NCBI RefSeq assembly: GCF_002959895.1
Contig: NZ_PPDD01000008.1
Span: 62,001 to 126,000, forward strand
Direction: 5' to 3'
From: Veillonella infantium
GTDB taxonomy: Bacteria > Bacillota > Negativicutes > Veillonellales > Veillonellaceae
DNA length: 64,000 nt
Positions 34,654 through 44,201 of the stretch are shown in pieces. Numbering within the stretch: the stretch's first letter is position 1; each line of letters begins with the position of its first letter. The notes under the pieces are model-generated. The model was given only the letters and a program-made list of their open reading frames with translations. It ran no database searches and was not told where the DNA came from. The position numbers and the translations under genes are program-made.

Positions 34654-36405
34654 TTATAGGACCTCCTTAATCGCATTTTTCACATAACTTTTTGTGAATG
34701 GATTACCATCGTATTTCAAGCAGCTGGAAATTTTAGATTTCTTATGCATGTTGATTTTAAATAAGTTAGTCAATTGACCTGTTGCATTGTGCTCAACGAT
34801 AACCACTTTTTTCGCAGCATCCATGAATGGTTGTAATTGTTTTGCTGGGAATGGTTTAATCAAGCGCAATTGCAAGTGGTTAACTTTAACACCTTCTTGA
34901 TCGAATTCAGCAACAGCTTCTTCGATAGCGCCACGGCTAGAAGCCATACCTACAACAAGTACATCTGCTTCGTCGTATTTAGCGTTATTCAAGAATGGTT
35001 CATAGTTGTCAGCTACAGTTTCCAATTTGCGGAAACGTTTATCAGTTTGCGCTACGTGCATTGTAGGCGCTTCTGCTGGTTTACCTTCTTCATTATGTTC
35101 TAAACCTGTGGAAAGGAATAGACCATTTTTCATGCCAGGAATTGTACGTGGAGAAATACCATCTTCAGTCAATTCAAAACGTTTGAAGTAGTTAGGTTGT
35201 TCCAATTCAGGAAGATCAGCTTCTTTCATCATTTTACCGCGGTTAATAGGTACACGGTTCAAATCGAAGGAAGGAACGGATTGTTTATTCAAACCTTGTT
35301 GTAAATCAGGCATGAAGATAACTGGACATTGGTACATTTCTGCCAAGTTGAAAGCTTTTTGAATTTCATAGAAGCATTCTTCAATAGATGTTGGAGAAAT
35401 AACGATACCAGAGTAATCGCCATGTGCATTATAGCAAGCTGCATCAATATCGGATTGTTCAACCTTTGTAGCCATACCTGTAGATGGGCCAGAACGTTGA
35501 ACGTCGATAACAACCATTGGTAATTCAGCCATGGAAGCCATGGATAAGGATTCAGCCATCAAGGAAAGACCAGGGCCAGAAGTACATGTGAAGCCACGAA
35601 CACCTGCGTATACGCCACCCATAGCTGTCATACATGCTGCGATTTCGTCCTCTGTTTGAACGATAGTAGCACCCAATTTATCCATATTTTTAATCATATA
35701 TTCCATTACTTCAGATGCTGGAGTAATAGGATAAGATGCCATGAAACGGGAGCCCGCAGCAATAGCACCTAAAGCACATGCTTCATTACCTAATAAGAAC
35801 ATTTGATCTTTCTTACCAGGAGCTGGCAATGTATCGATTTCCACATCGCCCAATTTTTCCATTACAAGGCCATAACCATCGTCAAAGGCAGCTAAGTTTT
35901 TATCCACGATTTCTTGGGATTTTTTCGCAAATTTAGCAGCAATCGCATCTTTAAACATCTTAGTATCGAAACCAAGAAGTGCTACAGACATACCAAGTGC
36001 TACGATATTACGCATCAACAAGGAACCTTGTTTCATTGCGGTTTCAGAGATTGGCAAGGACAAGCAATTAACCTTTGTACCTTCAAATTTAGAGAAGTCA
36101 GGATTTACTTTGCTGTCACAGATGATGTAACCGCCCTCACGAACTTCAGAACCATGCATATCAACTGTTTCTTGATCAAGGGAAAGCAAGAAGTCTACAC
36201 CTTCACCAATAGACATAACTTGTTCTAATGCAACGCGCAATGCGAATGTAGTATGACCACCTTTGATACGAGATGCAAATAAACGTTGGCTATACAAGGA
36301 ATAACCTTCTTTAGCGAGGATTGTCGCCATGATTTCGCCACAACTCTCGATACCTTCACCTTGTTGGCCGCCCATTTTCCAGATAAAATCTTTACGTTTT
36401 TGCAA
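34654..36405 (-). CDS. korA: 2-oxoacid:ferredoxin oxidoreductase, fused gamma-alpha subunit
   Basis: A fusion of the gamma domain (about 1-190; MGGQQGEGIESCGEIMATIL) and alpha domain (about 200-580; ASYPITPASEVMEYMIKNMD). The YPITP motif takes part in ThDP binding and is diagnostic of 2-oxoacid:ferredoxin oxidoreductases. I place the start at TTG 36405 (MQKRKDFIWK): AGGAGG lies nine bases upstream, whereas the in-frame GTG at 36414 touches the site. Such two-subunit enzymes are central in anaerobes that lack a full dehydrogenase complex. Confidence 0.9.
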   Translation of the reverse strand: MQKRKDFIWKMGGQQGEGIESCGEIMATILAKEGYSLYSQRLFASRIKGGHTTFALRVALEQVMSIGEGVDFLLSLDQETVDMHGSEVREGGYIICDSKVNPDFSKFEGTKVNCLSLPISETAMKQGSLLMRNIVALGMSVALLGFDTKMFKDAIAAKFAKKSQEIVDKNLAAFDDGYGLVMEKLGDVEIDTLPAPGKKDQMFLLGNEACALGAIAAGSRFMASYPITPASEVMEYMIKNMDKLGATIVQTEDEIAACMTAMGGVYAGVRGFTCTSGPGLSLMAESLSMASMAELPMVVIDVQRSGPSTGMATKVEQSDIDAACYNAHGDYSGIVISPTSIEECFYEIQKAFNLAEMYQCPVIFMPDLQQGLNKQSVPSFDLNRVPINRGKMMKEADLPELEQPNYFKRFELTEDGISPRTIPGMKNGLFLSTGLEHNEEGKPAEAPTMHVAQTDKRFRKLETVADNYEPFLNNAKYDEADVLVVGMASSRGAIEEAVAEFDQEGVKVNHLQLRLIKPFPAKQLQPFMDAAKKVVIVEHNATGQLTNLFKINMHKKSKISSCLKYDGNPFTKSYVKNAIKEVL

Positions 36406-36498
36406 GAGATTCACCCTCCTTAGGATAAAAATTACACTGCTGACAAGAGTCTACCTTACTATGTTAATGTTTTATAGTACGAACCTGTCCATATCGTC

Positions 36499-36527
36499 AT
36501 TGTATCATGTATATATTGGGTTTACAA
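36499..36527 (-). promoter_or_regulatory. promoter of korA-korB
   Basis: TTGTAA (36522-36527) and TACAAT (36499-36504) on the minus strand with 17-base spacing, about 95 bases before the TTG start. Confidence 0.7.
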
Positions 36528-36587
36528 TGTATCATTTCACATAATAATAGGTATAAATTAAGGCATTATAACTAAAAATTATAAGAA

Positions 36588-36620
36588 AAAAGGATACTAC
36601 ATGCTAAGTAGTATCCTTTT
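36588..36620 (-). terminator. intrinsic terminator after truA
   Basis: A perfect 13-base stem (36588-36600 with 36608-36620) with a U tract on the minus strand, 55 bases beyond the truA stop. Confidence 0.9.
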
Positions 36621-36675
36621 AGTATTAATAGTTATCGTTTTAAATAAATTCTAGAAGAATGCAGTCTATACAAAA

Positions 36676-37461
36676 TTATATAGAATATTTATTCTGTAAC
36701 ACCTCTTGCTGACGTTCTTTCGTAAAGAATATCTCCTCTAAACATAACCCTTGGGCTGGCGCCGTTTTACCTATAACACGACGATCTTTAGCGGCCAAAT
36801 AGCCCTTGATATCCTCCACCTTGCGTCTTCCAAGGCCTACATCGACGAGGAGCCCTGCAATATTGCGAACCATGTGGTATAAGAACCCATCCCCCACTAC
36901 AGAAATGGTAACATGAGAGCCTTCTGCCTCTACATGAATTCCTATAATTGTTTTTACCGGATCAGCAGGTGTTGAATTCGTCCCCTTTAAGGTAGTAAAG
37001 TCATGGGTGCCTAATAATTCATTGCCTGCAGCTTGCATGAGGTCGATATTAAGAGGCTTCTTAACATGCCAATGGTATCGTTTTGTCAAAGGATTAGCAA
37101 TAAGCTGATTATGAATCGTATATACATACTCTTTACCGTATATATTCCAGCGTGGCTTCCAATCAAGTGGAATTTCCACGGCTTCAAGAACAACGATATC
37201 CTTTGGAATATGTGCAATCATAGCACGAGGAATATTTTCTACTGGTATAGATCCAGATGTTTGGAACGTACATACTTGAAACTTCGCATGTACCCCTGCA
37301 TCTGTTCTAGAAGCTCCATAGATTTGTATGGGTTCATTACAAATTTTAGATAATCCATATTCTAAGCAACCTTGTACGGTTAAGCCCTTATCATCAGGTT
37401 GCTTCTGATAGCCTGCCAAATCGGTGCCGTCATAAGCAACTATGATTCGTATATTTCTCAT
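36676..37461 (-). CDS. truA: tRNA pseudouridine synthase A
   Basis: TruA (261 residues) isomerises uridines 38-40 of the tRNA anticodon arm. The catalytic aspartate lies in YGASRTDAGVHAKFQV near residue 54, and the C-terminal motif FLYHMVRNIAGLLVDVG is complete. It overlaps ecfT by four bases. The order ecfA1-ecfA2-ecfT-truA behind the ribosomal alpha cluster is a well-known Firmicutes arrangement. Confidence 0.96.
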   Translation of the reverse strand: MRNIRIIVAYDGTDLAGYQKQPDDKGLTVQGCLEYGLSKICNEPIQIYGASRTDAGVHAKFQVCTFQTSGSIPVENIPRAMIAHIPKDIVVLEAVEIPLDWKPRWNIYGKEYVYTIHNQLIANPLTKRYHWHVKKPLNIDLMQAAGNELLGTHDFTTLKGTNSTPADPVKTIIGIHVEAEGSHVTISVVGDGFLYHMVRNIAGLLVDVGLGRRKVEDIKGYLAAKDRRVIGKTAPAQGLCLEEIFFTKERQQEVLQNKYSI

Positions 37462-38261
37462 AGATCAAGCCACCATAAAACGATGAGTACAATGGTAATC
37501 AAAATAACAGCACCGACGCCAATATAATCAACATAGGTAACTTGTAGTTCCTTCATACGCGTACGGTTTACACCACCTCGATAGCAACGCGCTTCCATAG
37601 CAATAGCCAGTTCATCAGCACGTCTAAATGCACTAATGAATAAAGGAACCAACAAAGGTACCATATTTTTTGCCCGTTGAATGATAGACCCTGTTACAAA
37701 GTCTGCACCACGAGCAGATTGAGCTTTCATAATACGATCTGTTTCATCCAATAAAGTAGGAATGAAACGCAATGCAATGGTCATCATCATAGCCAATTCA
37801 TGAGCAGGTACGCCAATACAACGGAATGGGTTTAGCAAATGCTCAATACCATCAGTCAAACGAATTGGTGATGTCGTATAGGTCAATAGGGAGGAGAATA
37901 AGATTAAAAAGATTAATCGTGCCGCCATTTGTAGACCCATAGCTAAGCCTTGATCTGTAATATTAATAACGCCCCATTGGAAAAGTGAATTACCTGGGGT
38001 CGTAAAGATATGAATACCCATAGTAAATACAATAATAATCCAAAGTGGTTTAATAGCTGACCACATCAAGCGTAATGGCAATCTTGATAACAGCATAGCA
38101 AAGATGGTAAATGCCCCTACCAAGCCATACGCAAGAGGAGAATTTGCTAGGAAGATAGCTACCACAAAGATAGTTGTAGCAATAATCTTGGCACGAGGAT
38201 CCATGCGATGCAAGAAGGAGTTTCCTGGGAAGTATTGCCCAATAGTAATGTTATTTAACAT
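37458..38261 (-). CDS. ecfT: energy-coupling factor transporter transmembrane protein EcfT
   Basis: EcfT (267 residues) is the membrane scaffold that couples two ATPases to exchangeable vitamin-binding S components. It has about five hydrophobic segments at 25-120 and 240-262. The coupling-helix motifs are visible as MKAQSARGADF and AMEARCYRGG (Ala-Arg-Gly pattern). It overlaps ecfA2 by 11 bases and truA by four. No S component is adjacent, which fits a shared group II ECF system. Confidence 0.94.
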   Translation of the reverse strand: MLNNITIGQYFPGNSFLHRMDPRAKIIATTIFVVAIFLANSPLAYGLVGAFTIFAMLLSRLPLRLMWSAIKPLWIIIVFTMGIHIFTTPGNSLFQWGVINITDQGLAMGLQMAARLIFLILFSSLLTYTTSPIRLTDGIEHLLNPFRCIGVPAHELAMMMTIALRFIPTLLDETDRIMKAQSARGADFVTGSIIQRAKNMVPLLVPLFISAFRRADELAIAMEARCYRGGVNRTRMKELQVTYVDYIGVGAVILITIVLIVLWWLDL

Positions 38262-39111
38262 GGCTACCTCCTTCTAGAATGGCTTGTACTGCATCATCCA
38301 CGGATAATACACGGTTAGATACATCTAGTCCCTGTTCACGCAAATACTCCATAGTTACGGATACTGGTGGTACGTCTACACCAACAGCCTGTAACTCATC
38401 GCGATGATTATTAAAGATATCCATCGGCTCTCCATCGAGAACGATGCGACCTTTATCAAGGACTACAAGGCGAGATGCCATGCGCGAAATATCTTCCATA
38501 TTGTGAGATACAAGGATTACTGTAATCCCCTTTTCTTTATGAAGTCGAATGATCTCTTCAAAGATTTCTTCACGACCAAATGGGTCAAGGCCTGCAGATG
38601 GCTCATCAAGGACTAGGAAATCTGGATTCATAGCCACTACACCAGCGATGGCAACACGGCGCATTTGTCCACCAGATAGATGGAATGGAGAGCGCTCTGC
38701 GTAGGTGTCGTAATCAAGACCTACAAATTTCATTGCCTCCCGTACCCGTTCATCTACTTCATCAGCACTGAGGCCTAAATTTTTAGGACCAAAAGCAATA
38801 TCTTCAGCAATAGTTTCTTCAAACAACTGATGTTCTGGATATTGGAAAACCATGCCTACCTTATGGCGCATCTTTTTAGCTTCCTCCGTAGAAGCACTAA
38901 TATCTACGCCATTAACGGTAACCGTTCCTGTTGTAGGGTGTAATAAGCCATTTAAATGTTGTACAAAGGTAGATTTACCAGAGCCGGTATGACCAATGAT
39001 GCCTAAAAACTCACCGTTTTCAATAGTAAGAGATACACCGTGAAGGGCTGTCTTTTCAAATGGAGTACCTACACCATAAGTATAAGTAATATTATCTAAT
39101 ACAATCGCCAT
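38251..39111 (-). CDS. ecfA2: ECF transporter ATP-binding protein EcfA2
   Basis: An ABC ATPase of 286 residues with Walker A GIIGHTGSGKSTFVQHLNG, signature HLSGGQMRRVAIAGVVAM and Walker B FLVLDEPSAGLD. LFEETIAEDIAFGPKNLG contains the Q-loop-following segment typical of EcfA. It pairs with EcfA1 as the asymmetric motor of the vitamin-uptake module. It overlaps the ecfA1 stop by one base and ecfT by 11. Confidence 0.95.
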   Translation of the reverse strand: MAIVLDNITYTYGVGTPFEKTALHGVSLTIENGEFLGIIGHTGSGKSTFVQHLNGLLHPTTGTVTVNGVDISASTEEAKKMRHKVGMVFQYPEHQLFEETIAEDIAFGPKNLGLSADEVDERVREAMKFVGLDYDTYAERSPFHLSGGQMRRVAIAGVVAMNPDFLVLDEPSAGLDPFGREEIFEEIIRLHKEKGITVILVSHNMEDISRMASRLVVLDKGRIVLDGEPMDIFNNHRDELQAVGVDVPPVSVTMEYLREQGLDVSNRVLSVDDAVQAILEGGSHVK

Positions 39112-40058
39112 TAGTGTGTGCCCTCCCCTCTTACTGCATTTACATCTTCATTGGTAGGAGAGCTAATAGTTTTAGCACCTACATTATGATTATCTAGTAG
39201 TTGGTCAGCTAATTTAGAATGTTTAAGACCTACTGCTAATTCTTCATTATTGATGATACTTTTACCAATCTCATAACCTTTTTCATTTAATTTAAAAGCA
39301 ATTTCAGACGCCACAGGAACATCAAGGCCAAGACCTTTTAAGGTATCTACATGACTGAAGATTTCACGAGGAGTGCCATCATGTAATTTCACACCATTTT
39401 TCATAACTACTACACGATCAGCTGTGACAGCTTCCTCCATAAAATGTGTAATGTACACGATAGTGATACCTTCTTCTTTATTGAGTTTATGAACTGTCTC
39501 TAATACCTCACGACGACCTTTTGGATCAAGCATAGCCGTTGGTTCATCAAGAACGATACAATCAGGTTTCATGGCAAGTACGCCAGCAATAGCGATACGT
39601 TGCTTTTGACCACCAGACAACAAATGAGGACCATGCTCTCTATATTCAGTCATATTAACAGCCTCTAATGCTGCATCGACACGTTTTCTAATTTCAGCAC
39701 TAGGAATTCCAAGATTTTCTGGACCAAAGGCAACATCTTCTTCTACGACAGCTGCCACAATTTGGTTATCCGGATTTTGGAACACCATACCTACATGTTG
39801 GCGTATATCCCAAATATGTTCTTCATCACGCGTATCATAGCCACATACATTGATATACCCTTCACTAGGTTGTAATAACACGTTGAAATGCTTGGCTAGT
39901 GTACTTTTACCACTACCATTAGTACCGATAATACAAACAAACTCACCACGCTTGATGGATAAACTCACATCATTTAGTGCATGTACATCATTGCCATTTT
40001 CATCACTATAAATATGACTCATATGATTGACGTCAATCATAATGTCTTTTTCATTCAT
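39111..40058 (-). CDS. ecfA1: ECF transporter ATP-binding protein EcfA1
   Basis: The second ABC ATPase (315 residues from ATG 40058, chosen for GAGG nine bases upstream). Walker A is [18 protein letters not shown], the signature is [18 protein letters not shown] and Walker B is [36 protein letters not shown] is characteristic of EcfA1. A C-terminal extension of about 40 residues ([18 protein letters not shown] onward) exceeds the common core. It opens the module after the rplQ terminator; no promoter stands out clearly. Confidence 0.94.
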   Translation of the reverse strand: MNEKDIMIDVNHMSHIYSDENGNDVHALNDVSLSIKRGEFVCIIGTNGSGKSTLAKHFNVLLQPSEGYINVCGYDTRDEEHIWDIRQHVGMVFQNPDNQIVAAVVEEDVAFGPENLGIPSAEIRKRVDAALEAVNMTEYREHGPHLLSGGQKQRIAIAGVLAMKPDCIVLDEPTAMLDPKGRREVLETVHKLNKEEGITIVYITHFMEEAVTADRVVVMKNGVKLHDGTPREIFSHVDTLKGLGLDVPVASEIAFKLNEKGYEIGKSIINNEELAVGLKHSKLADQLLDNHNVGAKTISSPTNEDVNAVRGEGTH

Positions 40059-40204
40059 GGATAACCTCATATCTTTCTAGTCAATTTCGTTTCTATGAAA
40101 GTAAACCCCTTTACGGTTAACAATACATATTCAATATTACGATAACTGCTAACATATTACGATATTATACTAATCGATTGTACCATAAAATTGACAATAA
40201 AAAA

Positions 40205-40234
40205 ACGGTGCTGCAACATAAGTTACAACACCGT
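40205..40234 (-). terminator. intrinsic terminator after rplQ
   Basis: A 13-base stem with two G-U pairs (40205-40217 with 40222-40234) and a U tract on the minus strand, 11 bases beyond the rplQ stop. It ends the ribosomal superoperon. Confidence 0.9.
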
Positions 40235-40244
40235 ATGAGTTTGA

Positions 40245-40580
40245 TTAAACTAACTCGATAATAGCCAAAGGTGCAGCGTCACCTTTGCGAAGACCAGTTT
40301 TGATTACACGAGTGTAACCACCTTGACGGTCTGCATATTTTGGAGCAATTGTATCAAACAATTTTTTTACTACGCTTTCATCCATGAGGTACGCAAGAAC
40401 TTGGCGACGTGCATGAAGATCACCACGTTTAGCCAAAGTTACCATTTGATCAGCTAAAGAGCGAAGTTCTTTCGCTTTAGCTTCTGTAGTTTCAATACGC
40501 TCATATTGGAAGAAAGATGTTAACATGCTACGGAACAACGCTTTACGAGCGGAGCTGTCGCGGCCTAATTTTCTGTACAT
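40245..40580 (-). CDS. rplQ: 50S ribosomal protein L17
   Basis: L17, 111 residues, with the family opening [18 protein letters not shown] and a short C-terminus ([20 protein letters not shown]). Last gene of the alpha cluster, 12 bases after rpoA and directly before the terminator. Confidence 0.98.
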   Translation of the reverse strand: MYRKLGRDSSARKALFRSMLTSFFQYERIETTEAKAKELRSLADQMVTLAKRGDLHARRQVLAYLMDESVVKKLFDTIAPKYADRQGGYTRVIKTGLRKGDAAPLAIIELV

Positions 40581-40592
40581 TCGTCTTCCTCC

Positions 40593-41597
40593 TTATTCGC
40601 CTTTTTGTTTAAGTTGAAAACCACCTGGATGATTGTTGAGTTTTTCCTCAATTTCATCGATGGATTTTTTGCCTAAATTGCGAACTTTTCCTAAGTCATC
40701 AATGGTTTTGTCTAGCAAATCTGCAATTGTATTAATGCCAGCACGTTTCAAGCAGTTATATGCACGAACAGAGAGTTCCAACTCATCGATGGAAATCTTT
40801 GCTGGGCCGTCATCTACAGCTGGTTCTTCATTATCGGAACCTACTGGATCAACAACGATACCGCCTTCACCTGTGTTTACATCTACAACATCTGCAGAGT
40901 GCGCTAATTTAGTGAAGTTCCCTAAATAACCAATCATAATGGCAGCAGATTTTGCTACTGCATCAGCAGCAGTAATGGAACCATCAGTCCAAACTTCTAA
41001 TGTAAGTTTGTCAAAGTCCATTTCATTGCCTACACGAACATCACTCACTTCGTATTTGGCACGAAGAATTGGGGAGAAGATGGAATCGATTGGAATACAA
41101 CCGATTACATCTGTATCTTTTTTATTCTTCGTGGAAGGAACGTAACCTTTGCCACGTTCGATTACTACGTCCATTACGAGATGAGCTGTCTCATCCATTG
41201 TCGCAATCACTAGATCAGGATTCAATACTTCTACTTCTGGTGGGAATTGCTCAGCTAAGTCAGCAGCTGTCAATACGCCGTCCTTTTGGAAGTCAAAATG
41301 AACTTCCAAAGGTAATTGAACATCTTCTTCAACTTTGATGCACAATTGCTTTAAGTTAAGGATGATATCCGTAACGTCTTCGCGAATACCAGGAATAGTA
41401 GAGAACTCATGAAGAACTCCATCAATTTTGATAGAGGTGATAGCTGCCCCATCCAAGGATGAAAGCAAAATTCTGCGTAAGCTATTACCGAGAGTGATAC
41501 CATAACCACGGTCTAATGGTTCACATACGAACTTACCATAGCGACCGCCTTCGGCGATGTCCACTTTCTCGATTTTAAGTTTCTTTTCTTCGCTCAT
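40593..41597 (-). CDS. rpoA: RNA polymerase alpha subunit
   Basis: RpoA (334 residues) assembles the polymerase core and contacts upstream promoter DNA. The N-terminal dimerisation domain contains GYGITLGNSLRRILLSSLDG (about residues 30-49). The C-terminal domain contains SVRAYNCLKRAGINTIADLL and LGKKSIDEI. The linker near 240-260 is acidic. ATG 41597 (MSEEKKLKIEK) is chosen for its GGAGG site nine bases upstream; the frame stays open to 41621. Confidence 0.97.
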   Translation of the reverse strand: MSEEKKLKIEKVDIAEGGRYGKFVCEPLDRGYGITLGNSLRRILLSSLDGAAITSIKIDGVLHEFSTIPGIREDVTDIILNLKQLCIKVEEDVQLPLEVHFDFQKDGVLTAADLAEQFPPEVEVLNPDLVIATMDETAHLVMDVVIERGKGYVPSTKNKKDTDVIGCIPIDSIFSPILRAKYEVSDVRVGNEMDFDKLTLEVWTDGSITAADAVAKSAAIMIGYLGNFTKLAHSADVVDVNTGEGGIVVDPVGSDNEEPAVDDGPAKISIDELELSVRAYNCLKRAGINTIADLLDKTIDDLGKVRNLGKKSIDEIEEKLNNHPGGFQLKQKGE

Positions 41598-41668
41598 CAG
41601 GAACATCCTCCTATACAACACACGTTCATAGTTTAATTATAGCACCGTATCAAATCGGCCGCTATAAA

Positions 41669-42058
41669 TTATACACGACGGCGTTTTGGAGGGCGACAAC
41701 CATTGTGAGGAATTGGAGTTACGTCTTTAATGGAAGTAACTTCAAGACCTGCAGCTTGTAAAGCACGGATTGCAGCTTCACGGCCGGATCCAGGACCTTT
41801 TACGAATACTTCAACAGTGCGAAGACCATGTTCCATTGCAGCTTTAGCAGCTTGTTCAGCAGCCATTTGAGCAGCAAATGGAGTGGATTTACGGGAACCA
41901 CGGAAGCCCAAGCCACCAGCGGAAGCCCAAGACAACGCGTTACCGTTTGTATCTGTCAAAGTTACGATAGTGTTATTGAATGTAGAACGAATATGAGCCG
42001 CACCGGATTCAATATGTTTCTTTTCTTTTCTTTTAGTTCTAACAACTTTTTTAGCCAC
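41669..42058 (-). CDS. rpsK: 30S ribosomal protein S11
   Basis: S11, 129 residues. [20 protein letters not shown] and [21 protein letters not shown] are the family signatures, and the C-terminus ends in [13 protein letters not shown]. It lies on the platform of the small subunit. It follows rpsM by 19 bases. Confidence 0.98.
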   Translation of the reverse strand: MAKKVVRTKRKEKKHIESGAAHIRSTFNNTIVTLTDTNGNALSWASAGGLGFRGSRKSTPFAAQMAAEQAAKAAMEHGLRTVEVFVKGPGSGREAAIRALQAAGLEVTSIKDVTPIPHNGCRPPKRRRV

Positions 42059-42077
42059 GCTTTATCCCTCCTTTATC

Positions 42078-42446
42078 TTATTTCTTTTTACCAGCAATTG
42101 CTTTTCTAGGACCTTTGCGAGTACGTGCATTCGTTTTAGTACGTTGACCACGAAGTGGTAAACCCATACGATGACGTTTGCCTCGATAGGAGTTGATTTC
42201 AATTAAGCGTTTAATGTTAAGAGCTTCTTCACGACGAAGGTCACCTTCAACTTTGTAATCAGCATCTAACAATTCACGGATTTTCGCTACTTCATCTTCA
42301 GAAAGATCACGAACACGTGTGTCAGGATTGATGCCAGTTTTAGCAATGATTTCAGATGCTAAAGTTGGACCAATACCATAAATATAAGTTAAACCAATTT
42401 CCACTCGTTTATCACGAGGTAAATCTACACCGGCGATACGTGCCAT
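42078..42446 (-). CDS. rpsM: 30S ribosomal protein S13
   Basis: S13, 122 residues. The N-terminus [20 protein letters not shown] and the C-terminal [24 protein letters not shown]-type tail (contacts to P-site tRNA) are complete. It follows rpmJ in the standard infA-rpmJ-rpsM-rpsK order. Confidence 0.98.
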   Translation of the reverse strand: MARIAGVDLPRDKRVEIGLTYIYGIGPTLASEIIAKTGINPDTRVRDLSEDEVAKIRELLDADYKVEGDLRREEALNIKRLIEINSYRGKRHRMGLPLRGQRTKTNARTRKGPRKAIAGKKK

Positions 42447-42469
42447 CTAATCATCCACCTCCTATCAGA

Positions 42470-42583
42470 TTATCCTTGTTTTTGTTTATGTTTTGGATTT
42501 TCGCAAATAACCATTACACGGCCTTTGCGTTTAATGATTTTACATTTTTCGCATATCTTTTTAACTGATGGTTGAACCTTCAT
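42470..42583 (-). CDS. rpmJ: 50S ribosomal protein L36
   Basis: A 37-residue protein starting [20 protein letters not shown], with the zinc ligands Cys11, Cys14, Cys27 and His32, so it is the zinc-binding form. ATG 42583 has AAAGGAGG upstream. It lies between infA and rpsM, as is standard. Confidence 0.97.
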   Translation of the reverse strand: MKVQPSVKKICEKCKIIKRKGRVMVICENPKHKQKQG

Positions 42584-42609
42584 TAGTACCTCCTTTGTGG
42601 ACCCTATGC

Positions 42610-42828
42610 TTATTTGAAGCGATAGGTGATGCGACCACGATTTAAGTCATACGGTGTCAGTTCCATAGTAACTTTATCACCAGGAAGAATACGGATAAAA
42701 TTCATACGCATTTTACCTGACACATGAGCCAATACGATATGACCATTTTCCAATTCAACTTGGAACATGGCATTCGGTAAAGCCTCAACTACCGTACCTT
42801 CCACCTCAATAACGTCTTCTTTTGACAT
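42610..42828 (-). CDS. infA: translation initiation factor IF-1
   Basis: IF-1, 72 residues, a single OB fold that occupies the A site during initiation. [20 protein letters not shown] and [19 protein letters not shown] are the family motifs. It lies between map and rpmJ. Confidence 0.98.
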   Translation of the reverse strand: MSKEDVIEVEGTVVEALPNAMFQVELENGHIVLAHVSGKMRMNFIRILPGDKVTMELTPYDLNRGRITYRFK

Positions 42829-42851
42829 ATCTTTTCCTCCGGTTACCTGTT

Positions 42852-43622
42852 TTATTTAATTAACCGCGGTTCATCACGCATGGTTAATATTTCAGGGCCG
42901 TTTTCTGTAACAACCACTGTATGTTCGAAATGAGCAGCAGGTTTACCATCTACGGTAACTGCTGTCCAGTCATCCCCTAATACACGAACACGATGTGTAC
43001 CTAGAGTAATCATCGGTTCGATACACAATACCATACCAGGTTTCATAAGAGGTCCTTGGTCAGGACTACCATAGTTTGGTATTTGTGGATCTTCATGCAT
43101 TTCGCGGCCTAAACCATGACCTACGAAGTCGCGAACGACACCGTAACCATGTTTCTCGCAATACGTTTGAACAGCATGACCGATAGCACCGATACGGTTG
43201 CCAACTTTCACTTGTTCAATTCCCTTGAACAGACTTTCTTCTGTAACTTTTAACAATTTCATCACATCAGGTTTGACGTGACCGATAGGAATCGTCACAG
43301 CCGAATCGCCGTGATATCCATCAATAGATGATACAAGATCAATACTGAGGACATCACCGTTTTTAAGCTTACGCTTAGCGCTCGGAATACCATGAACAAC
43401 TTCATCATTGATAGAAGCACAGATTGTAGCAGGGAATCCATAGTACCCTTTACAACTTGGTATACCACCGTGGCTGCGAATATATTCTTCGGCAATTGTA
43501 TCTAACTCAAGCGTCGTGATGCCAGGTTTAGCCTTTTCTACTAACAAGGACAACGTGTCTGCTGTAAGCTTACTTGCCTTGCGGATACATTCAATTTCAT
43601 GGGACGATTTCAAAATAATCAT
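42852..43622 (-). CDS. map: methionine aminopeptidase, type I
   Basis: MAP (256 residues) removes the initiator methionine from nascent proteins. Metal ligands appear in order: [20 protein letters not shown] (two Asp), [13 protein letters not shown] (His), [11 protein letters not shown] (Glu) and [11 protein letters not shown] (Glu). There is no N-terminal zinc extension. It starts three bases after the adk stop codon. Confidence 0.96.
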   Translation of the reverse strand: MIILKSSHEIECIRKASKLTADTLSLLVEKAKPGITTLELDTIAEEYIRSHGGIPSCKGYYGFPATICASINDEVVHGIPSAKRKLKNGDVLSIDLVSSIDGYHGDSAVTIPIGHVKPDVMKLLKVTEESLFKGIEQVKVGNRIGAIGHAVQTYCEKHGYGVVRDFVGHGLGREMHEDPQIPNYGSPDQGPLMKPGMVLCIEPMITLGTHRVRVLGDDWTAVTVDGKPAAHFEHTVVVTENGPEILTMRDEPRLIK

Positions 43623-43625
43623 GGA

Positions 43626-44189
43626 TTATTTCTCCAAAGCCTTAATGATGTCAGCAAATACTGCGTCTACATCTTGTAAACCATTAATTTCTTCATATAA
43701 ACCGCTATTGCGATAGTAGTCGATTAAAGGTTTAGTAGATTCTTCGTACACAGCTAAACGTTTCTGTACTGTTTCAGGGTTATCATCAGCACGATTTTCT
43801 AGAACAGCTCGTTCGCTAATACGTTTAACTAATTCCTCGGAAGGAACGTTTAAGTTAAGTACAGCGTCCAAAGAAATTCCTAATTCTTTAAGGATTGCGT
43901 CCAAGGACACAGCTTGCGCTGTAGTTCTTGGGAATCCATCAAGAATAAATCCAGATTTGCAGTCATCTTTCACCAAGCGATCACGTACGATACCAACAGT
44001 TACACTGTCTGGTACCAATTGACCAGCATCGATGTATTTCTTAGCCTCAACTCCAAGAGGTGTTTCGTTCTTAATCGCAGCGCGGAACATATCACCTGTT
44101 GAAATTTGGGGAATACCGTATTTTTCAATAAGTCGAGCTGCCTGAGTGCCTTTACCAGCACCAGGAGGTCCCATTAATAGAATATACAT
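43626..44189 (-). CDS. adk: adenylate kinase, short-LID form
   Basis: Adk (187 residues) interconverts AMP, ADP and ATP. The P-loop is [15 protein letters not shown], and [13 protein letters not shown] is the AMP-binding motif. The LID is replaced by a short turn ([18 protein letters not shown]), so the zinc-finger LID seen in many Firmicutes (about 215 residues) is missing. Location between secY and map is standard. Confidence 0.95.
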   Translation of the reverse strand: MYILLMGPPGAGKGTQAARLIEKYGIPQISTGDMFRAAIKNETPLGVEAKKYIDAGQLVPDSVTVGIVRDRLVKDDCKSGFILDGFPRTTAQAVSLDAILKELGISLDAVLNLNVPSEELVKRISERAVLENRADDNPETVQKRLAVYEESTKPLIDYYRNSGLYEEINGLQDVDAVFADIIKALEK

Positions 44190-44201
44190 ATTGTTTCCCT
44201 C

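Noticed and set aside
34654-36414. GTG at 36414 as the korA start
   Set aside because: It directly abuts the AGGAGG site with no spacing; the TTG nine bases downstream fits far better.
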